Shown here: in pieces, positions 9,755 through 20,848 of the stretch
Numbering within the stretch: the first letter of the stretch is position 1
How the letters are laid out: each line of letters starts with the position of its first letter
From: Pseudofrankia sp. DC12
Lineage (GTDB): Bacteria > Actinomycetota > Actinomycetes > Frankiales > Frankiaceae
Direction: 5' to 3'
Length of the DNA: 64,000 bases
Assembly: GCF_000966285.1 (NCBI RefSeq)
Contig: NZ_KQ031391.1
Coordinates: 1,946,640-2,010,639 of the forward strand
Notes under the pieces: generated by a model
Told to the model about the DNA's origin: nothing
Databases searched by the model: none
The model's input: only the letters and a program-made list of their open reading frames with translations
Position numbers and translations under genes: made by a program

Positions 9755-10708
9755 ATGAGCGGCCCAGTCACCGGTGCGGACACCCTCCTGGGCCAGCCCG
9801 CGGCGAGTACGGACCCGCCGCCACAAGTGCAGATCACCGACGGTCGCGCGCAGACCGTCGGCGCGGTCCCGGTCCGCCGGACGCTGCCCATCCGGGCCCG
9901 GCGGACCGTCGGCGCGTGGTGCTTCGTCGACCACATGGGCCCGCTCGCGGTCGGGCCGGACGCGGGTGCGCGCGGCATCGACATCGGACCGCACCCGCAC
10001 ACCGGCCTGCACACCGTCACCTGGCTGCTGGCGGGCGAGGTGCGCCACCGGGACAGCCTCGGCTCCGAGCAGCTCATCAGGCCGGGCCAGCTCAACCTGA
10101 TGACGGCCGGCCACGGCGTCGTGCATGCCGAGGAGGGCACCGACTACCGCGGCGCGCCGCACGGCGTCCAGCTGTGGGTGGCGCAGCCCGCCGCGACCCG
10201 CGACGGCCCGGCCGCCTTCGAGCACCACGCCGAACTGCCGCGCACCGAGGTCGGTGCCGCGGTGGCCACGGTGCTGGTCGGTGAGCTCGCGGGGGTGGCC
10301 TCCCCGGCCCGGCGGGACAGCGAGCTGGTCGGGGCCGACCTGATGCTGCGGCCGGGGCGGACCGTGCCGCCGCTGCGGCCCGACTTCGAGTACGCCCTGG
10401 TGGTGACCGAGGGCACGGTGCTGGTCGCGGACGGCCCGGCCGGCGAGGCGGCCGCCCGGCCGGGGCAGCTGGCCTACCTCGGCGCGGGCCGCTCCGAGGT
10501 CGCGCTGGACGCACGCGAGCCGGCCCGCGCGCTGCTGCTCGGCGGCGTCCCGTTCGGCGAGTCGATCGTCATGTGGTGGAACTTCGTGGCCAGCACCCGG
10601 GCCGAGCTCACCACGTCGTTCCAGCAGTGGGAGGCGCGCGACGAACGGTTCGGCCCGGTCGCCTCCGAGCTCGGCCGGGTCCCGGCCCCGTCGCCACCCT
10701 GGCACTGA
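9755..10708 (+). CDS. Pirin family protein
   Basis: A bicupin protein of 317 residues. Pirins are metal-binding cupins reported as quercetin-dioxygenase-like enzymes or metabolic regulators; the substrate here is unknown. The N-terminal cupin carries IDIGPHPHTGLHTVTWLLAG and GQLNLMTAGHGVVHAEEG, giving the conserved His/His...His/Glu metal set. The C-terminal pirin domain ends with LLLGGVPFGESIVMWWNFVA, also family-typical. The ATG at 9755 follows a G-rich segment. A strong hairpin lies immediately after the stop, shared with the convergent glgP gene. Confidence 0.92.
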   Translation: MSGPVTGADTLLGQPAASTDPPPQVQITDGRAQTVGAVPVRRTLPIRARRTVGAWCFVDHMGPLAVGPDAGARGIDIGPHPHTGLHTVTWLLAGEVRHRDSLGSEQLIRPGQLNLMTAGHGVVHAEEGTDYRGAPHGVQLWVAQPAATRDGPAAFEHHAELPRTEVGAAVATVLVGELAGVASPARRDSELVGADLMLRPGRTVPPLRPDFEYALVVTEGTVLVADGPAGEAAARPGQLAYLGAGRSEVALDAREPARALLLGGVPFGESIVMWWNFVASTRAELTTSFQQWEARDERFGPVASELGRVPAPSPPWH

Positions 10709-10709
10709 A

Positions 10710-10752
10710 GCTCCCGGCCCGGTCCTCGTCGAGAGAGAGCCGGGCCGGGAGC
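10710..10752. terminator. Bidirectional hairpin terminator between pirin and glgP
   Basis: A 13-bp perfect inverted repeat, GCTCCCGGCCCGG (10710-10722) and its complement (10740-10752), separated by 17 bases. It starts two bases after the pirin stop and lies 23 bp from the glgP stop, so it can serve both convergent genes. Confidence 0.8.
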
Positions 10753-10775
10753 GATACGACGCGCGCCGATCCGAG

Positions 10776-13331
10776 TTACGGGACGGCGATCAGGCCGACC
10801 TCGGCCGGGGTCGCGAGCAGCCCGTGCGCGGGCAGCACGCTCACGGTGTAGCCGAACGGCCCGGTCCGTGACAGCGGGATGGTGCCCTCGAAGCGGTCGC
10901 CACCGCCCTCGGCGTCGCCGGCCGGGTGCAGGTCCGTCGTCACCGGGTCCAGCAGCCGGTCGGTCTCGTCGACCCGGCCGTACGACACCCGCACGACCAC
11001 GTCGGACGGGTCCAGCCCACCGAGCTCGATGGTGGCGCGGACGACCAGGTCCTGGCCGACCTGCGGGGTGTCCCCGAGACCGGACGAGTCGACGTTGACG
11101 ACCCGCACGCCGCCCCAGGCGGACCGGACCTTGTGCTTCCAGGCCGAGAGCTCCCGGGCGCCGCCGTAGGCACCGGCCGCCGCGGCCCGGGCCGAGACGC
11201 CGGCCGGTACGTAGTACTTCTCGACGTACTCCTCGACCATCCGGGTGGCGAGCACCTTCGGGCCCAACGTCGAGAGGGTGTGCCGGACCATCGCCGTCCA
11301 GCGGTGCGGCAGGCCGTCGGACCGGTCGTAGAACCGGGCCGCGACCGCGTTCTCCAGCAGGTCGTAGAGCGCGGCGGCCTCGATGGCGTCCCGGCGGTCC
11401 GGGTCCTCGACGCCGTCGGCGGTCGGGATCGCCCAGCCGTTCTGGCCGTCGAACAGCTCGTCCCACCAGCCGTCCCGGATCGAGAGGTTCAGGCCGCCGT
11501 TCAGCGCGGCCTTCATCCCGGACGTGCCGCAGGCCTCCAGCGGGCGCAGCGGGTTGTTCAGCCAGACGTCGCAGCCGGCGTACAGGTACCTGGCCATGCC
11601 GATGTCGTAGTCCGGCAGGAAGACGATCCGGTGACGGACGGTCGGGTCGTCGGCGAACTGGACGATCTGCTGGACCAGCTGCTTGCCGCCGTCGTCGGCC
11701 GGGTGCGCCTTGCCGGCGATGACCATCTGGATCGGCCGGTCCGCGTGCAGCAGCAGCCGGGTGAGCCGGTCCCGGTCGTGCAGCATCAGGGTCAGCCGCT
11801 TGTAGGACGGCACCCGGCGGGCGAAGCCGATGGTCAGGACGTCCGGGTCGAACACGCCCTCGACCCAGTCGAGCTCGCCGGAGGCCGCGCCGCGCTCCAG
11901 CCAGGAGGCGCGCACCCGGCGGCGGACCTCGGCCACCAGGCCCTCGCGCAGCTCCCGGCGGGTCGACCACAGTGCCTCGTCGGAGATCTTGTCGATCTTC
12001 GCGAAGCCGCGGCCGTCGGCGGACAGCAGGCCCGGCTCTGGCTCGCGGTCGGCGAGTTCGATGAGCGTGCGGGCGACCCAGGTCGGGGCGTGCACGCCGT
12101 TGGTGACCGAGCCGATCGGCACGTCGGTCGGGTCGAAGCCCGGCCACAGGCCGTTGAACATCTCCCGGCTGACGATGCCGTGCAGCTTGCTCACGCCGTT
12201 GGAGCGCTGCGCGAGGCGCAGCCCCATGTGCGCCATGTTGAACACGTTCGGGTCCGGCTCGGCGCCGAGTTCCAGCACCCGCTCGACCGGCACGCCGTCC
12301 CAGGCGCACTCCCCGCCGAAGTGGCGGGAGACCATGTCCTTCGGGAACCGGTCGATGCCGGCCGGGACCGGGGTGTGGGTGGTGAACAGGGTGCCCGAGC
12401 GGGTGGCCTCGAGCGCCTCGTCGAAGCTGAGGCCGGTCGCGGTCAGCTCCCGGATCCGCTCCAGGCCGAGGAAGCCGGCGTGGCCCTCGTTGGTGTGGTA
12501 GACGTCCGGCGCCGGCGCGCCGGTGACCCGCGAGAACACCCGCAGGGCCCGCACGCCGCCGATGCCGAGCAGCATCTCCTGCAGCAGCCGGTGGTCGGTG
12601 CCGCCGCCGTAGAGCCGGTCGGTGACACCCCGCTCGGCCGGCTGGTTGTCCTCGACGTCCGAGTCCATCAGCAGCAGCGGAACCCGCCCGACCTGGGCCT
12701 TCCAGATCTGCGCGTGCAGGGTGCGGCCCTCGGGCAGGCCAACCGTGATCTTCTGGGGAACGCCGTCGGCGTCGGTCAGCTGGGTGATCGGCAGGCCGTG
12801 CGGGTCGATGCCCGGGTAACGCTCCTGCTGCCAGCCGTCGCGGGACAGCGACTGGACGAAGTAGCCGGCCCGGTAGAGCAGCCCCACGCCGATGATCGGC
12901 ACCCCGAGGTCGCTCGCGGTCTTCAGGTGGTCGCCGGCCAGGATTCCGAGGCCGCCGGAGTACTGCGGCAGCACCTCGGTGATGCCGAACTCCGGCGAGA
13001 AGTAGCCGATCGCGCTGGGCGCGCCCGGCAGGTTCTGCTTCTGGTACCAGAACTCGGCGCTCAGGTACTCCTGGAGCTCGTCAGCCGCGTCGGTCAGCCG
13101 GCGGACAAAGCGCCTGTCGGCGGCCAGGGTCATCAGCCGGCTGTGATCGACCTCGCCGAGCAGCCGGACCGGGTCGCCCTTCGTCGACCGCCACAGCTCG
13201 GGGTCGACCGACTCGAAAAGGTCCAGCGTCTCCGGGTGCCAGGACCAGCGGAGGTTCATCACCAGGTCGGCGAGCGGAGCCAGCTGCTCGGGAAGCTGCG
13301 CGCGGACGGTGAACCGTCGGAGTGCTCTCAC
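10776..13331 (-). CDS. glgP: Alpha-glucan (glycogen) phosphorylase, actinobacterial GT35 type
   Basis: A PLP-dependent phosphorylase of 851 residues releasing glucose-1-phosphate from alpha-1,4-glucans. The N-terminal DUF3417-like domain (LVMNLRWSWHPETLDLFESV, residues about 22-45) marks the GlgP/MalP form common in actinobacteria. Other family segments are YFSPEFGITEVLPQYSGGLG, AGKAHPADDGGKQL, and WLNNPLRPLEACGTSGMKAA, where the Lys binds PLP. The start is a GTG with only a weak ribosome site. It sits 224 bp beyond acs on the same strand. In this organism it may also act on the glucan made by GlgE/GlgB at 33-41 kb. Confidence 0.95.
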   Translation of the reverse strand: MRALRRFTVRAQLPEQLAPLADLVMNLRWSWHPETLDLFESVDPELWRSTKGDPVRLLGEVDHSRLMTLAADRRFVRRLTDAADELQEYLSAEFWYQKQNLPGAPSAIGYFSPEFGITEVLPQYSGGLGILAGDHLKTASDLGVPIIGVGLLYRAGYFVQSLSRDGWQQERYPGIDPHGLPITQLTDADGVPQKITVGLPEGRTLHAQIWKAQVGRVPLLLMDSDVEDNQPAERGVTDRLYGGGTDHRLLQEMLLGIGGVRALRVFSRVTGAPAPDVYHTNEGHAGFLGLERIRELTATGLSFDEALEATRSGTLFTTHTPVPAGIDRFPKDMVSRHFGGECAWDGVPVERVLELGAEPDPNVFNMAHMGLRLAQRSNGVSKLHGIVSREMFNGLWPGFDPTDVPIGSVTNGVHAPTWVARTLIELADREPEPGLLSADGRGFAKIDKISDEALWSTRRELREGLVAEVRRRVRASWLERGAASGELDWVEGVFDPDVLTIGFARRVPSYKRLTLMLHDRDRLTRLLLHADRPIQMVIAGKAHPADDGGKQLVQQIVQFADDPTVRHRIVFLPDYDIGMARYLYAGCDVWLNNPLRPLEACGTSGMKAALNGGLNLSIRDGWWDELFDGQNGWAIPTADGVEDPDRRDAIEAAALYDLLENAVAARFYDRSDGLPHRWTAMVRHTLSTLGPKVLATRMVEEYVEKYYVPAGVSARAAAAGAYGGARELSAWKHKVRSAWGGVRVVNVDSSGLGDTPQVGQDLVVRATIELGGLDPSDVVVRVSYGRVDETDRLLDPVTTDLHPAGDAEGGGDRFEGTIPLSRTGPFGYTVSVLPAHGLLATPAEVGLIAVP

Positions 13332-13554
13332 GGGAACGGCAGCCTAGACACCGCCCGTGAACTGGCAGCACCCGGGTCGCACCATCGGGTTACCAACAGG
13401 AAAAACCCTGTGCACACGCGGGGAAATGAGCACGATTGCGCCGTATCGCACCCGTGTCCCCACACGCCGTGAATTCCACCATCGAGCCGTTGCCAATGTG
13501 CCCCAGAGCTGTTGATCTTGCGACCGGCGGCGGCTCGGGCGCCGTCTGCGCGCC

Positions 13555-15561
<2,007 letters not shown>

Positions 15562-16150
15562 GCATCCTCCTACGGCGTCGTGGGGGCCGGCAGCCCAGCT
15601 TCCGGGCCCTCGGGGCCGGCTCCGTGTGCGCCCGGGTGCAGGCCGGGCGGGGGCCCTGCGTGCGGCAACGCCAGGCAACCGCGGCCCGGCACCGCCAAAG
15701 CCGTCGCCTACCCCGTGACCCGAGGCACAGGTCCGGGTCTACCACGAACCGGAACGAGACGTCGATCGCCGTCGCGCCGGGCAAGGCGTCCTCCTGTGTG
15801 CTCAGACTCCTGTGTGCTCAGACTCCTGCGTGCTCAGACTCCTGTGTGCTCAGACTCCTGTGTGCTCAGAGCACTGGGTCTGGCGGGCACGCGTCCGGCA
15901 CAGAACGAGAGGCACGCCGCCGGTAGCTCACGAAGCTGTCTGCTGTCTTCGTAAGCTGGAGCGCGACGTGCCTCCGGTGAGGCTCCCGCCTGTACGACCG
16001 CGGCTCAGAGGTCCGCGCCGCGGCGGGCGTACGGTGACGCGGCGCCAGACCGTCGCGAGCGGCCCGGCGCCGCCGGCTAGCGCCCGGCTTCCCGGCTCGG
16101 CTCCCCCACAAAGACCCGAACCCGCTTCATGGAGACCGTCCCGGGGACGC
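15562..16150. other. Intergenic region with a 16-bp tandem repeat
   Basis: Nearly 590 bp between the HAD gene end and the acs start. Apart from the tandem repeat at 15791-15870, nothing recognisable was found. The acs promoter should lie here. A weak 9-bp imperfect stem occurs near 15927-15958. Confidence 0.6.
15791..15870 (+). repeat. Five-copy 16-bp tandem repeat (VNTR-like)
   Basis: Five contiguous copies of CTCCTGTGTGCTCAGA, with a single C for T change in the third copy. The period is not a multiple of three and the array lies between genes, about 230 bp upstream of acs. No spacers are present, so it is not a CRISPR. Confidence 0.9.
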
Positions 16151-16999
16151 TTATCCCCGACCAGCAGGGTGGCCCGCGGGCTGGGACATCGTGCCGGTGA
16201 CGATGGTGGCGAGCTGGCCGACGATCTCCTCGCCGCCCAGGATGCCGGCGGCGGTCACACGCAGGTTGGGTGCGGCCCAGGCGCGGTCGTGCAGCTCGCC
16301 GTGGGCCGGGCGCAACGCGATGCCGGCGGCGGCGAGCATCGGGGCGTCGAGAAGCGAGTCCCCGGCGGCGACGGTCCGGTCGGTGCCGGCGCGGCGGGCC
16401 ACCTCGGCGAGGGCCGCCTGCTTGGTGAGCGTCGCGGGGACGAAGTAGACCTTGCGGCCCTGGACCGAGACCGTCCAGCCCGCGGCGGCGAGCTCGGCGG
16501 TGACCACCGTGAGGTCGGGGATGCCGTCACGCTCGTGGGCGACCAGGTAGACGAACAGGTCGTCGGCGACGCGGGTCAGCCGGCACCAGCCGCCGGTGGC
16601 GAGCCGCTCGGCGAGGCCGAGCACCTCGGCCAGGGGCGCCGCGTCGCGCAGCCGGGTGGCGACGGCCGCCGCCCAGCCCGGGTCGGGCTCGCCGTCGACG
16701 AGCACGTGGCCGCCGTTGGCAGCCACCGCGAACGGCGGCGTCACGCCCAGGTCGACCCGGCGGTACTGGCCCAGCGTGCGGGTCGTCACCGGCACCAGGA
16801 CCGCCTGGCGGGCCAGCTCGGCGATGCGCGCGAAGGCCGCCGCGGTCATGAACGCGGCCGGCTCGCCGTTCAGCCGCTCGACCAGGACCAGCTCCGGCTC
16901 GGCCGCGCCCGGCGGGAGCCGGAACGAGCGGCGGGAGAAGATCAGCGTCTGGTCGAGGTCACAGGCCACCAGCCAGCGCGCGGCCGGCACCGGCGTCAC
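16151..16999 (-). CDS. HAD-superfamily phosphatase of the Ter-associated biosynthetic operon
   Basis: A Cof/sucrose-phosphatase-like HAD hydrolase of 282 residues. Motif I is VACDLDQTLIFSR (DxDxT), motif II is VTTRTLGQY, the conserved Lys is in ATLTKQAALAEV, and motif IV is AAGDSLLDAPML. It should dephosphorylate a small molecule in the cytoplasm. It is the last gene of a minus-strand operon and overlaps the upstream PRTase-PELOTA gene by 4 bp. In Ter-linked operons this HAD accompanies the same phosphoribosyltransferases and CitE-like lyase and is thought to help make a nucleoside-like metabolite; the exact substrate is unknown. Confidence 0.85.
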   Translation of the reverse strand: MTPVPAARWLVACDLDQTLIFSRRSFRLPPGAAEPELVLVERLNGEPAAFMTAAAFARIAELARQAVLVPVTTRTLGQYRRVDLGVTPPFAVAANGGHVLVDGEPDPGWAAAVATRLRDAAPLAEVLGLAERLATGGWCRLTRVADDLFVYLVAHERDGIPDLTVVTAELAAAGWTVSVQGRKVYFVPATLTKQAALAEVARRAGTDRTVAAGDSLLDAPMLAAAGIALRPAHGELHDRAWAAPNLRVTAAGILGGEEIVGQLATIVTGTMSQPAGHPAGRG

Positions 17000-18219
17000 C
17001 GGCCGCCCTCGGCGACCTCGGACGGGCGCCAGCGCGACTGCGGGGTGTGGAACTCGGGTGTCTCGCCGTCGGCGCGGACCGGGCGGACCAGGCCGACGCA
17101 GGAGAACGGCAGGCCGGGTAGCTCCTCGACCGGGACACCGCGGGCCTCGGCCAGGACCAGCACGTGCGCCAGCTCGTCAACCCGGTCCGGGGCCACCAGG
17201 ACCCGCCACGGCACCCGGCGCAGCAGCACCCGGGTGGCCTCGCCGACCCCCGGCTTCACCATGGCCACGTCGGGGATGTCGTAACGCTCGGCGATCTGCT
17301 CGACGGCGGCCCACCCCGCCCACGTGGGGGTCCGGTCGGCCGACCACAGCTCGGGCCAGGTCGCGGCCACCTCGGCGGCGACGTCCGGGAACCGGGCGAC
17401 GACCGTCTCGACGAAGTGGCGGGACAGGTCATGCGGCTCCAGGTCGCGGTAGTACTTGGCGCCGTGGAAGTCGGCCGGGCCGACGTGCTCGGCGTTCAGC
17501 ACCGTGCGGCTGACCAGGCCGGAGACCGTGGAGTTCAGGCAGGCGCTCGGGATCAGGAAGTCATCGCGGGTGCCGTAAAGGGAGACGCAGCGCGCCGGGT
17601 CGGCGAGGACCGCCATCGTGTCGTCCAGGCCGAGCGCTGGGGCGGCCTCCGCCAGTACGCGGGTCATCACGCCCTTGCCCGTCCAGCCGTCGACGAACTG
17701 GAGGGCGGCCGGGTCATGCCGCTCGGTGAGGTACCGGACGGCGTTCAGGTCGACCCCCCGGTCCTTGATCACCGAGATGGCATAGTGCGGCACGTCCAGC
17801 CCGAGGCTGAAGGCGTACCAGCGGCGCATCAGGATGCCGATCGGGGTCCCGGCACGAGCGATCGAGACGAGCACCGGCGCGGGCTTGGCCACCCGGACCA
17901 GCTCGCAGACCAGGCCGACCGCCAGCGCCACCCGGGTCGCCGAGCGCTCCAGCGCCTGGTGGTAGAGCGCCAGGTAGCTCTCGTCCGGCTGGTACTCGAC
18001 CGGCAGGTCCTCCGAGTAGTGCCGCCCGCGCTGCATGTCCTCCTCGCGGTCCTCGGTCGGCCGCTCCAGGTCGGCGGCGGAGAGGTCCTTGAGCAGGAAG
18101 GTGACGTCGGCCGGGTCGTAGGAACCGGAGCCGATCGTGCCCGGCAGGCCGGCGCCCGCCGGCGCGCCGGCCGGGACCGGGCCGGGCCGCAGGCCGTTCG
18201 TCTGGGTTGTCGCGGTCAT
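16996..18219 (-). CDS. Phosphoribosyltransferase-like protein with C-terminal PELOTA-type domain (Ter operon)
   Basis: A 407-residue protein. Residues about 40-270 resemble the Ter-associated PRTase family (VSIARAGTPIGILMRRWYAF, YAISVIKDRGVDLNAVRYL, LQFVDGWTGKGVMT). Residues about 320-390 (VAMVKPGVGEATRVLLRRVP through ELPGLPFSCVGLVRP) fit the small PELOTA/L7Ae-like RNA-binding domain fused to this family. The ATG at 18219 has GGAGGG eight bases upstream and overlaps the preceding stop as ATGA, which implies translational coupling. Assignment rests on recalled family features and the operon order; a ribosyl-transfer role for the metabolite pathway is inferred. Confidence 0.78.
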   Translation of the reverse strand: MTATTQTNGLRPGPVPAGAPAGAGLPGTIGSGSYDPADVTFLLKDLSAADLERPTEDREEDMQRGRHYSEDLPVEYQPDESYLALYHQALERSATRVALAVGLVCELVRVAKPAPVLVSIARAGTPIGILMRRWYAFSLGLDVPHYAISVIKDRGVDLNAVRYLTERHDPAALQFVDGWTGKGVMTRVLAEAAPALGLDDTMAVLADPARCVSLYGTRDDFLIPSACLNSTVSGLVSRTVLNAEHVGPADFHGAKYYRDLEPHDLSRHFVETVVARFPDVAAEVAATWPELWSADRTPTWAGWAAVEQIAERYDIPDVAMVKPGVGEATRVLLRRVPWRVLVAPDRVDELAHVLVLAEARGVPVEELPGLPFSCVGLVRPVRADGETPEFHTPQSRWRPSEVAEGGR

Positions 18220-19658
18220 CGGGCGCCCTCCGGGACGAACGACGGCAGGGTGACCACGGTGACCTGCGCCTGGCGGCGCAGCGCCTCGACCAGCCCGGTC
18301 AGGGCCGGGCCGTCGGGGTGGCCGGGGGCGGCGGCGTCGGCGCCGTCGTCGACGACGAGCACGATGTCGTCGTAACGGCCGGCGGCCGGGCCGGCGTCGG
18401 TGGTTGGTCCGCCGGAGCGGGTGAGGCCGACGTTGTAGACCTGGCTGACCCGGCTCGGGGCGTCGGGTGCCGGGAACTCCAGCGCGCTGCGGATCGCGTA
18501 GCCGGGCACGTCCAGCGGGTATACGGGCGAGCGCGTCGTCGACTGGTAGCGCACGTCCCCGCCGGTCGCCCCGGCGAGGGCCGCCGCGAGCCGCATCGGC
18601 GTGTACATGAGCTCCTCGGTGCCCAGCACCAGGGTCCGTCCCGCGGGTGTGGCAAGCCGGGCGGCGATCGCGGCGCCCGCCGCGTCGACGACCTCGTCGA
18701 GCAGCCGGCCGTGCGCGGGCGTCCAGCCGTGCCGGCCGCCGTCGGGCAGCTCGGCCGGCCACCGCGGACGCATCCAGCTCACCGGTCTGCCGGCCGCGTC
18801 GGCGGCTCCGGGGCCGGGAGCGGCGAACCGCTCGCGGAGGGCGCGAGCCCGCTCGGCCACGTCCGGTGGCACCTGGACGGTCGCCGAGACCAGCGAGACG
18901 ACGTCGACTGGCACGCCCAGCTCATCGGCCAGCCGGTCGAACTCGGCCCGCGCCCGCGCCGGCCGGGCGTCCAGCAGCGCCGCGACCGTGTAGGCGGGGC
19001 GCGGCGCGAGCGCGTGCAGGGCCCGGATCGTGCCGATCGCGGTGTTGCCGGTGGACAGCTCGTCGTCGACGAGCAGCAGGGGGCGCGGGTCGGTCAGCAG
19101 CCGGCGGTCGGCCGGCAGCAGCCAGTGGTGGACGGCATGCGAGTGCGCCTCGGCGAGCTCCAGCTCGGAGCGCATCCCGGCGACGGCGCGACGGGTGGTG
19201 TGCAGGTAGCCGGCGCCTGGCAGCCCGTCGGCGACGGCGTGCCCGAGGGCGGTCGCCGTCTCGCAGTAGCCGAGGACGAACACGGGGCCGCCGCTGGCCA
19301 GCGAGGCCCGGACGGCGGCCGATCTGGCCCGGGCCATGGCGGCGAGCGCCGTCCCGGCCCCGAGCGCGTCGGCGGGCCAGACCGGCAGATGCTTGCCGAG
19401 CACCCGGCTGACCAGCAGGTGGGCCCGGCGCGGGTTGCGCCGCAGCGCGAGCCCGACCAGGCCGCGCAGCCCGGCTCCGGTGACGTCCTCGGTGACCTCG
19501 GCCGCGAGCCCCAGCGCGTCCCACAGCCAGTCGTCCTCGTCCACACCACTCCCCACCGGCACGGGTCCCGGCGACGCCGGCCGGTCCGACGCCGGCCTCT
19601 CGGACACCAGAAGACCCGACTCCGGCTCGCTCATGGCTCCCGCTGCGAGCGGGCTCAC
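18216..19658 (-). CDS. Phosphoribosyltransferase with TRSP-type C-terminal domain (Ter operon)
   Basis: A protein of about 480 residues. The N-terminal half is a type I PRTase: FVLGYCETATALGHAVADGL, then LLLVDDELSTGNTAIGTIRAL, the PRPP-binding loop with two acidic residues. The C-terminal half (LVLGTEELMYTPMRLAAAL, YQSTTRSPVYPLDVPGYAIR, YDDIVLVVDDG) matches the TRSP extension seen in Ter-operon PRTases. The GTG at 19658 is preferred because it overlaps the upstream stop as GTGA; an ATG at 19634 is an alternative. It lies between the CitE-like lyase and the PELOTA protein, overlapping both by 4 bp, so the products are probably made together. Confidence 0.82.
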   Translation of the reverse strand: MSPLAAGAMSEPESGLLVSERPASDRPASPGPVPVGSGVDEDDWLWDALGLAAEVTEDVTGAGLRGLVGLALRRNPRRAHLLVSRVLGKHLPVWPADALGAGTALAAMARARSAAVRASLASGGPVFVLGYCETATALGHAVADGLPGAGYLHTTRRAVAGMRSELELAEAHSHAVHHWLLPADRRLLTDPRPLLLVDDELSTGNTAIGTIRALHALAPRPAYTVAALLDARPARARAEFDRLADELGVPVDVVSLVSATVQVPPDVAERARALRERFAAPGPGAADAAGRPVSWMRPRWPAELPDGGRHGWTPAHGRLLDEVVDAAGAAIAARLATPAGRTLVLGTEELMYTPMRLAAALAGATGGDVRYQSTTRSPVYPLDVPGYAIRSALEFPAPDAPSRVSQVYNVGLTRSGGPTTDAGPAAGRYDDIVLVVDDGADAAAPGHPDGPALTGLVEALRRQAQVTVVTLPSFVPEGAR

Positions 19659-20848
19659 GCCATCACCGCCTGGCTGGCCGCGAGCACGTCGACGAAGGTG
19701 TGGCCCGCCTTGAGGACGCCGAAGGCCTCGGCGCGGCGCAGCACGGCCTGGGCCCACAGCCGGTGCGGGCGCAGCTCGTTCATCTTGTTCGCGTAGCTGC
19801 TGCGCCGGACGCCCCCGGTCGCGCCGTCCGCGACCGTCAGCGCGTCCTCGTACTCCTCATGGGTCACGACGTAGAGCGCGTGCACCGCGGCGACGTGGCT
19901 GGGGTGGATGACGGTCTTGCCGATCAGGCCGTTCGCCTTGTCGAGCACGACCTCCTTGATCAGCCGGTCCAGGTCGGCCGAGACCAGGTCGCGGCGCATC
20001 GCCGGGCCCTGGACGACCGGGTCGGCGAGGTCGGCGGTGGCGAACGGGGTGACCCGCAGGGAGCTGACGAACAGCCGCTCCGGCTGGGCGAAGTACTCCC
20101 ACACCGGGCCGGTCACGACGTGGTCGCCGCCGCGCGCGCAGACGTTGACGATGTCGGCGATGCAGTCGCGGACCACGGCGATGTCGTAGATGGTCAGGTC
20201 GCGGTCGCGGCGCAGCCCGTAGAGGCCGGAGAGGTCGGTCGCGCCCAGCCGGACGGCGAGGACGTGGTCGGCGTGCTTGTCGACCAGCCGGCGCACGCCG
20301 AGCAGCGTCTCCAGCCTGGACTCCCGGTTGATCACTTCGGGGCTCTCCAGCACCGGCATCGCCCAGAGCTGCCGGCCCAGGTCGTCGCAGGCGCGCAGGA
20401 CCGCGGCCATGGACATCTCGCCCGAGTCCTCGACGAACTTCGGCAGCACGAAGCCAGCGAGCACGTCGGCCGCGGCGGGTGAGAGGCCCGCGACCAGCGC
20501 CGGGATCTGCTCCGCGGAGCGGACCCGGACGAAGATCATCCCCGGGCTGTCCCCGACGCTCGGCGGGTCCTCGCCCAGCTCGTTGAGCGCGCGCACCACG
20601 TTCGCCTCGGCCGCCGCCACCTCGCCGTCGGAGATCGCGTCTTCCAGACAGAGGACCATGGACGCGACTCCGGCCGCCGACTGGCGGCGCACGTCGTCCG
20701 ACAGCTTCGGCCGGGTGCCTGGGGCGTAGAGGGTCGCGCCGAGGGCGGTGGCCACCAGCCGGCGGTCGTCCTCGCGACTGATCTCCTTCGGCGGGCAGTG
20801 GAACAACGCGTCACGAGCCGCCGGGTCGAGGAAGGCGAAGTGTCGCAC
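19655..20848 (-). CDS. HpcH/HpaI (CitE-like) aldolase/lyase of the Ter-associated operon
   Basis: A TIM-barrel lyase of 397 residues related to citrate lyase beta chains. Key segments are ATLYAPGTRPKLSDDVRRQ, SMVLCLEDAISDGEVAAAE (acidic metal ligand), MIFVRVRSAEQIP (substrate Arg), GFVLPKFVED and PVLESPEVINR, the last two lining the Mg-acyl site. It should cleave or form a C-C bond next to a carboxyl group. It starts at a GTG with AAGGAG nine bases upstream and heads the four-gene operon ending in the HAD phosphatase. The reaction in the Ter pathway is not established; CitE-like enzymes are recurrent members of this module. Confidence 0.85.
   Translation of the reverse strand: MRHFAFLDPAARDALFHCPPKEISREDDRRLVATALGATLYAPGTRPKLSDDVRRQSAAGVASMVLCLEDAISDGEVAAAEANVVRALNELGEDPPSVGDSPGMIFVRVRSAEQIPALVAGLSPAAADVLAGFVLPKFVEDSGEMSMAAVLRACDDLGRQLWAMPVLESPEVINRESRLETLLGVRRLVDKHADHVLAVRLGATDLSGLYGLRRDRDLTIYDIAVVRDCIADIVNVCARGGDHVVTGPVWEYFAQPERLFVSSLRVTPFATADLADPVVQGPAMRRDLVSADLDRLIKEVVLDKANGLIGKTVIHPSHVAAVHALYVVTHEEYEDALTVADGATGGVRRSSYANKMNELRPHRLWAQAVLRRAEAFGVLKAGHTFVDVLAASQAVMA

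Noticed and set aside
10926-13472. 848-codon plus-strand frame opposite glgP
   Set aside because: Mirror of the glgP coding sequence, with low-complexity Asp/Gly/Arg/Val content and no conserved domain.
15791-15870. CRISPR array
   Set aside because: Repeats are directly adjacent with no spacers, and no cas genes are present.
15927-15958. Terminator downstream of the HAD operon
   Set aside because: The 9-bp stem is imperfect, AT-containing and nearly 200 bp from the HAD stop; too weak to call.
16996-18762. Longer start for the PRTase-PELOTA gene (588 codons)
   Set aside because: The extra N-terminus is out-of-frame PRTase-TRSP sequence; ATG 18219 with GGAGGG and the ATGA overlap is far better.
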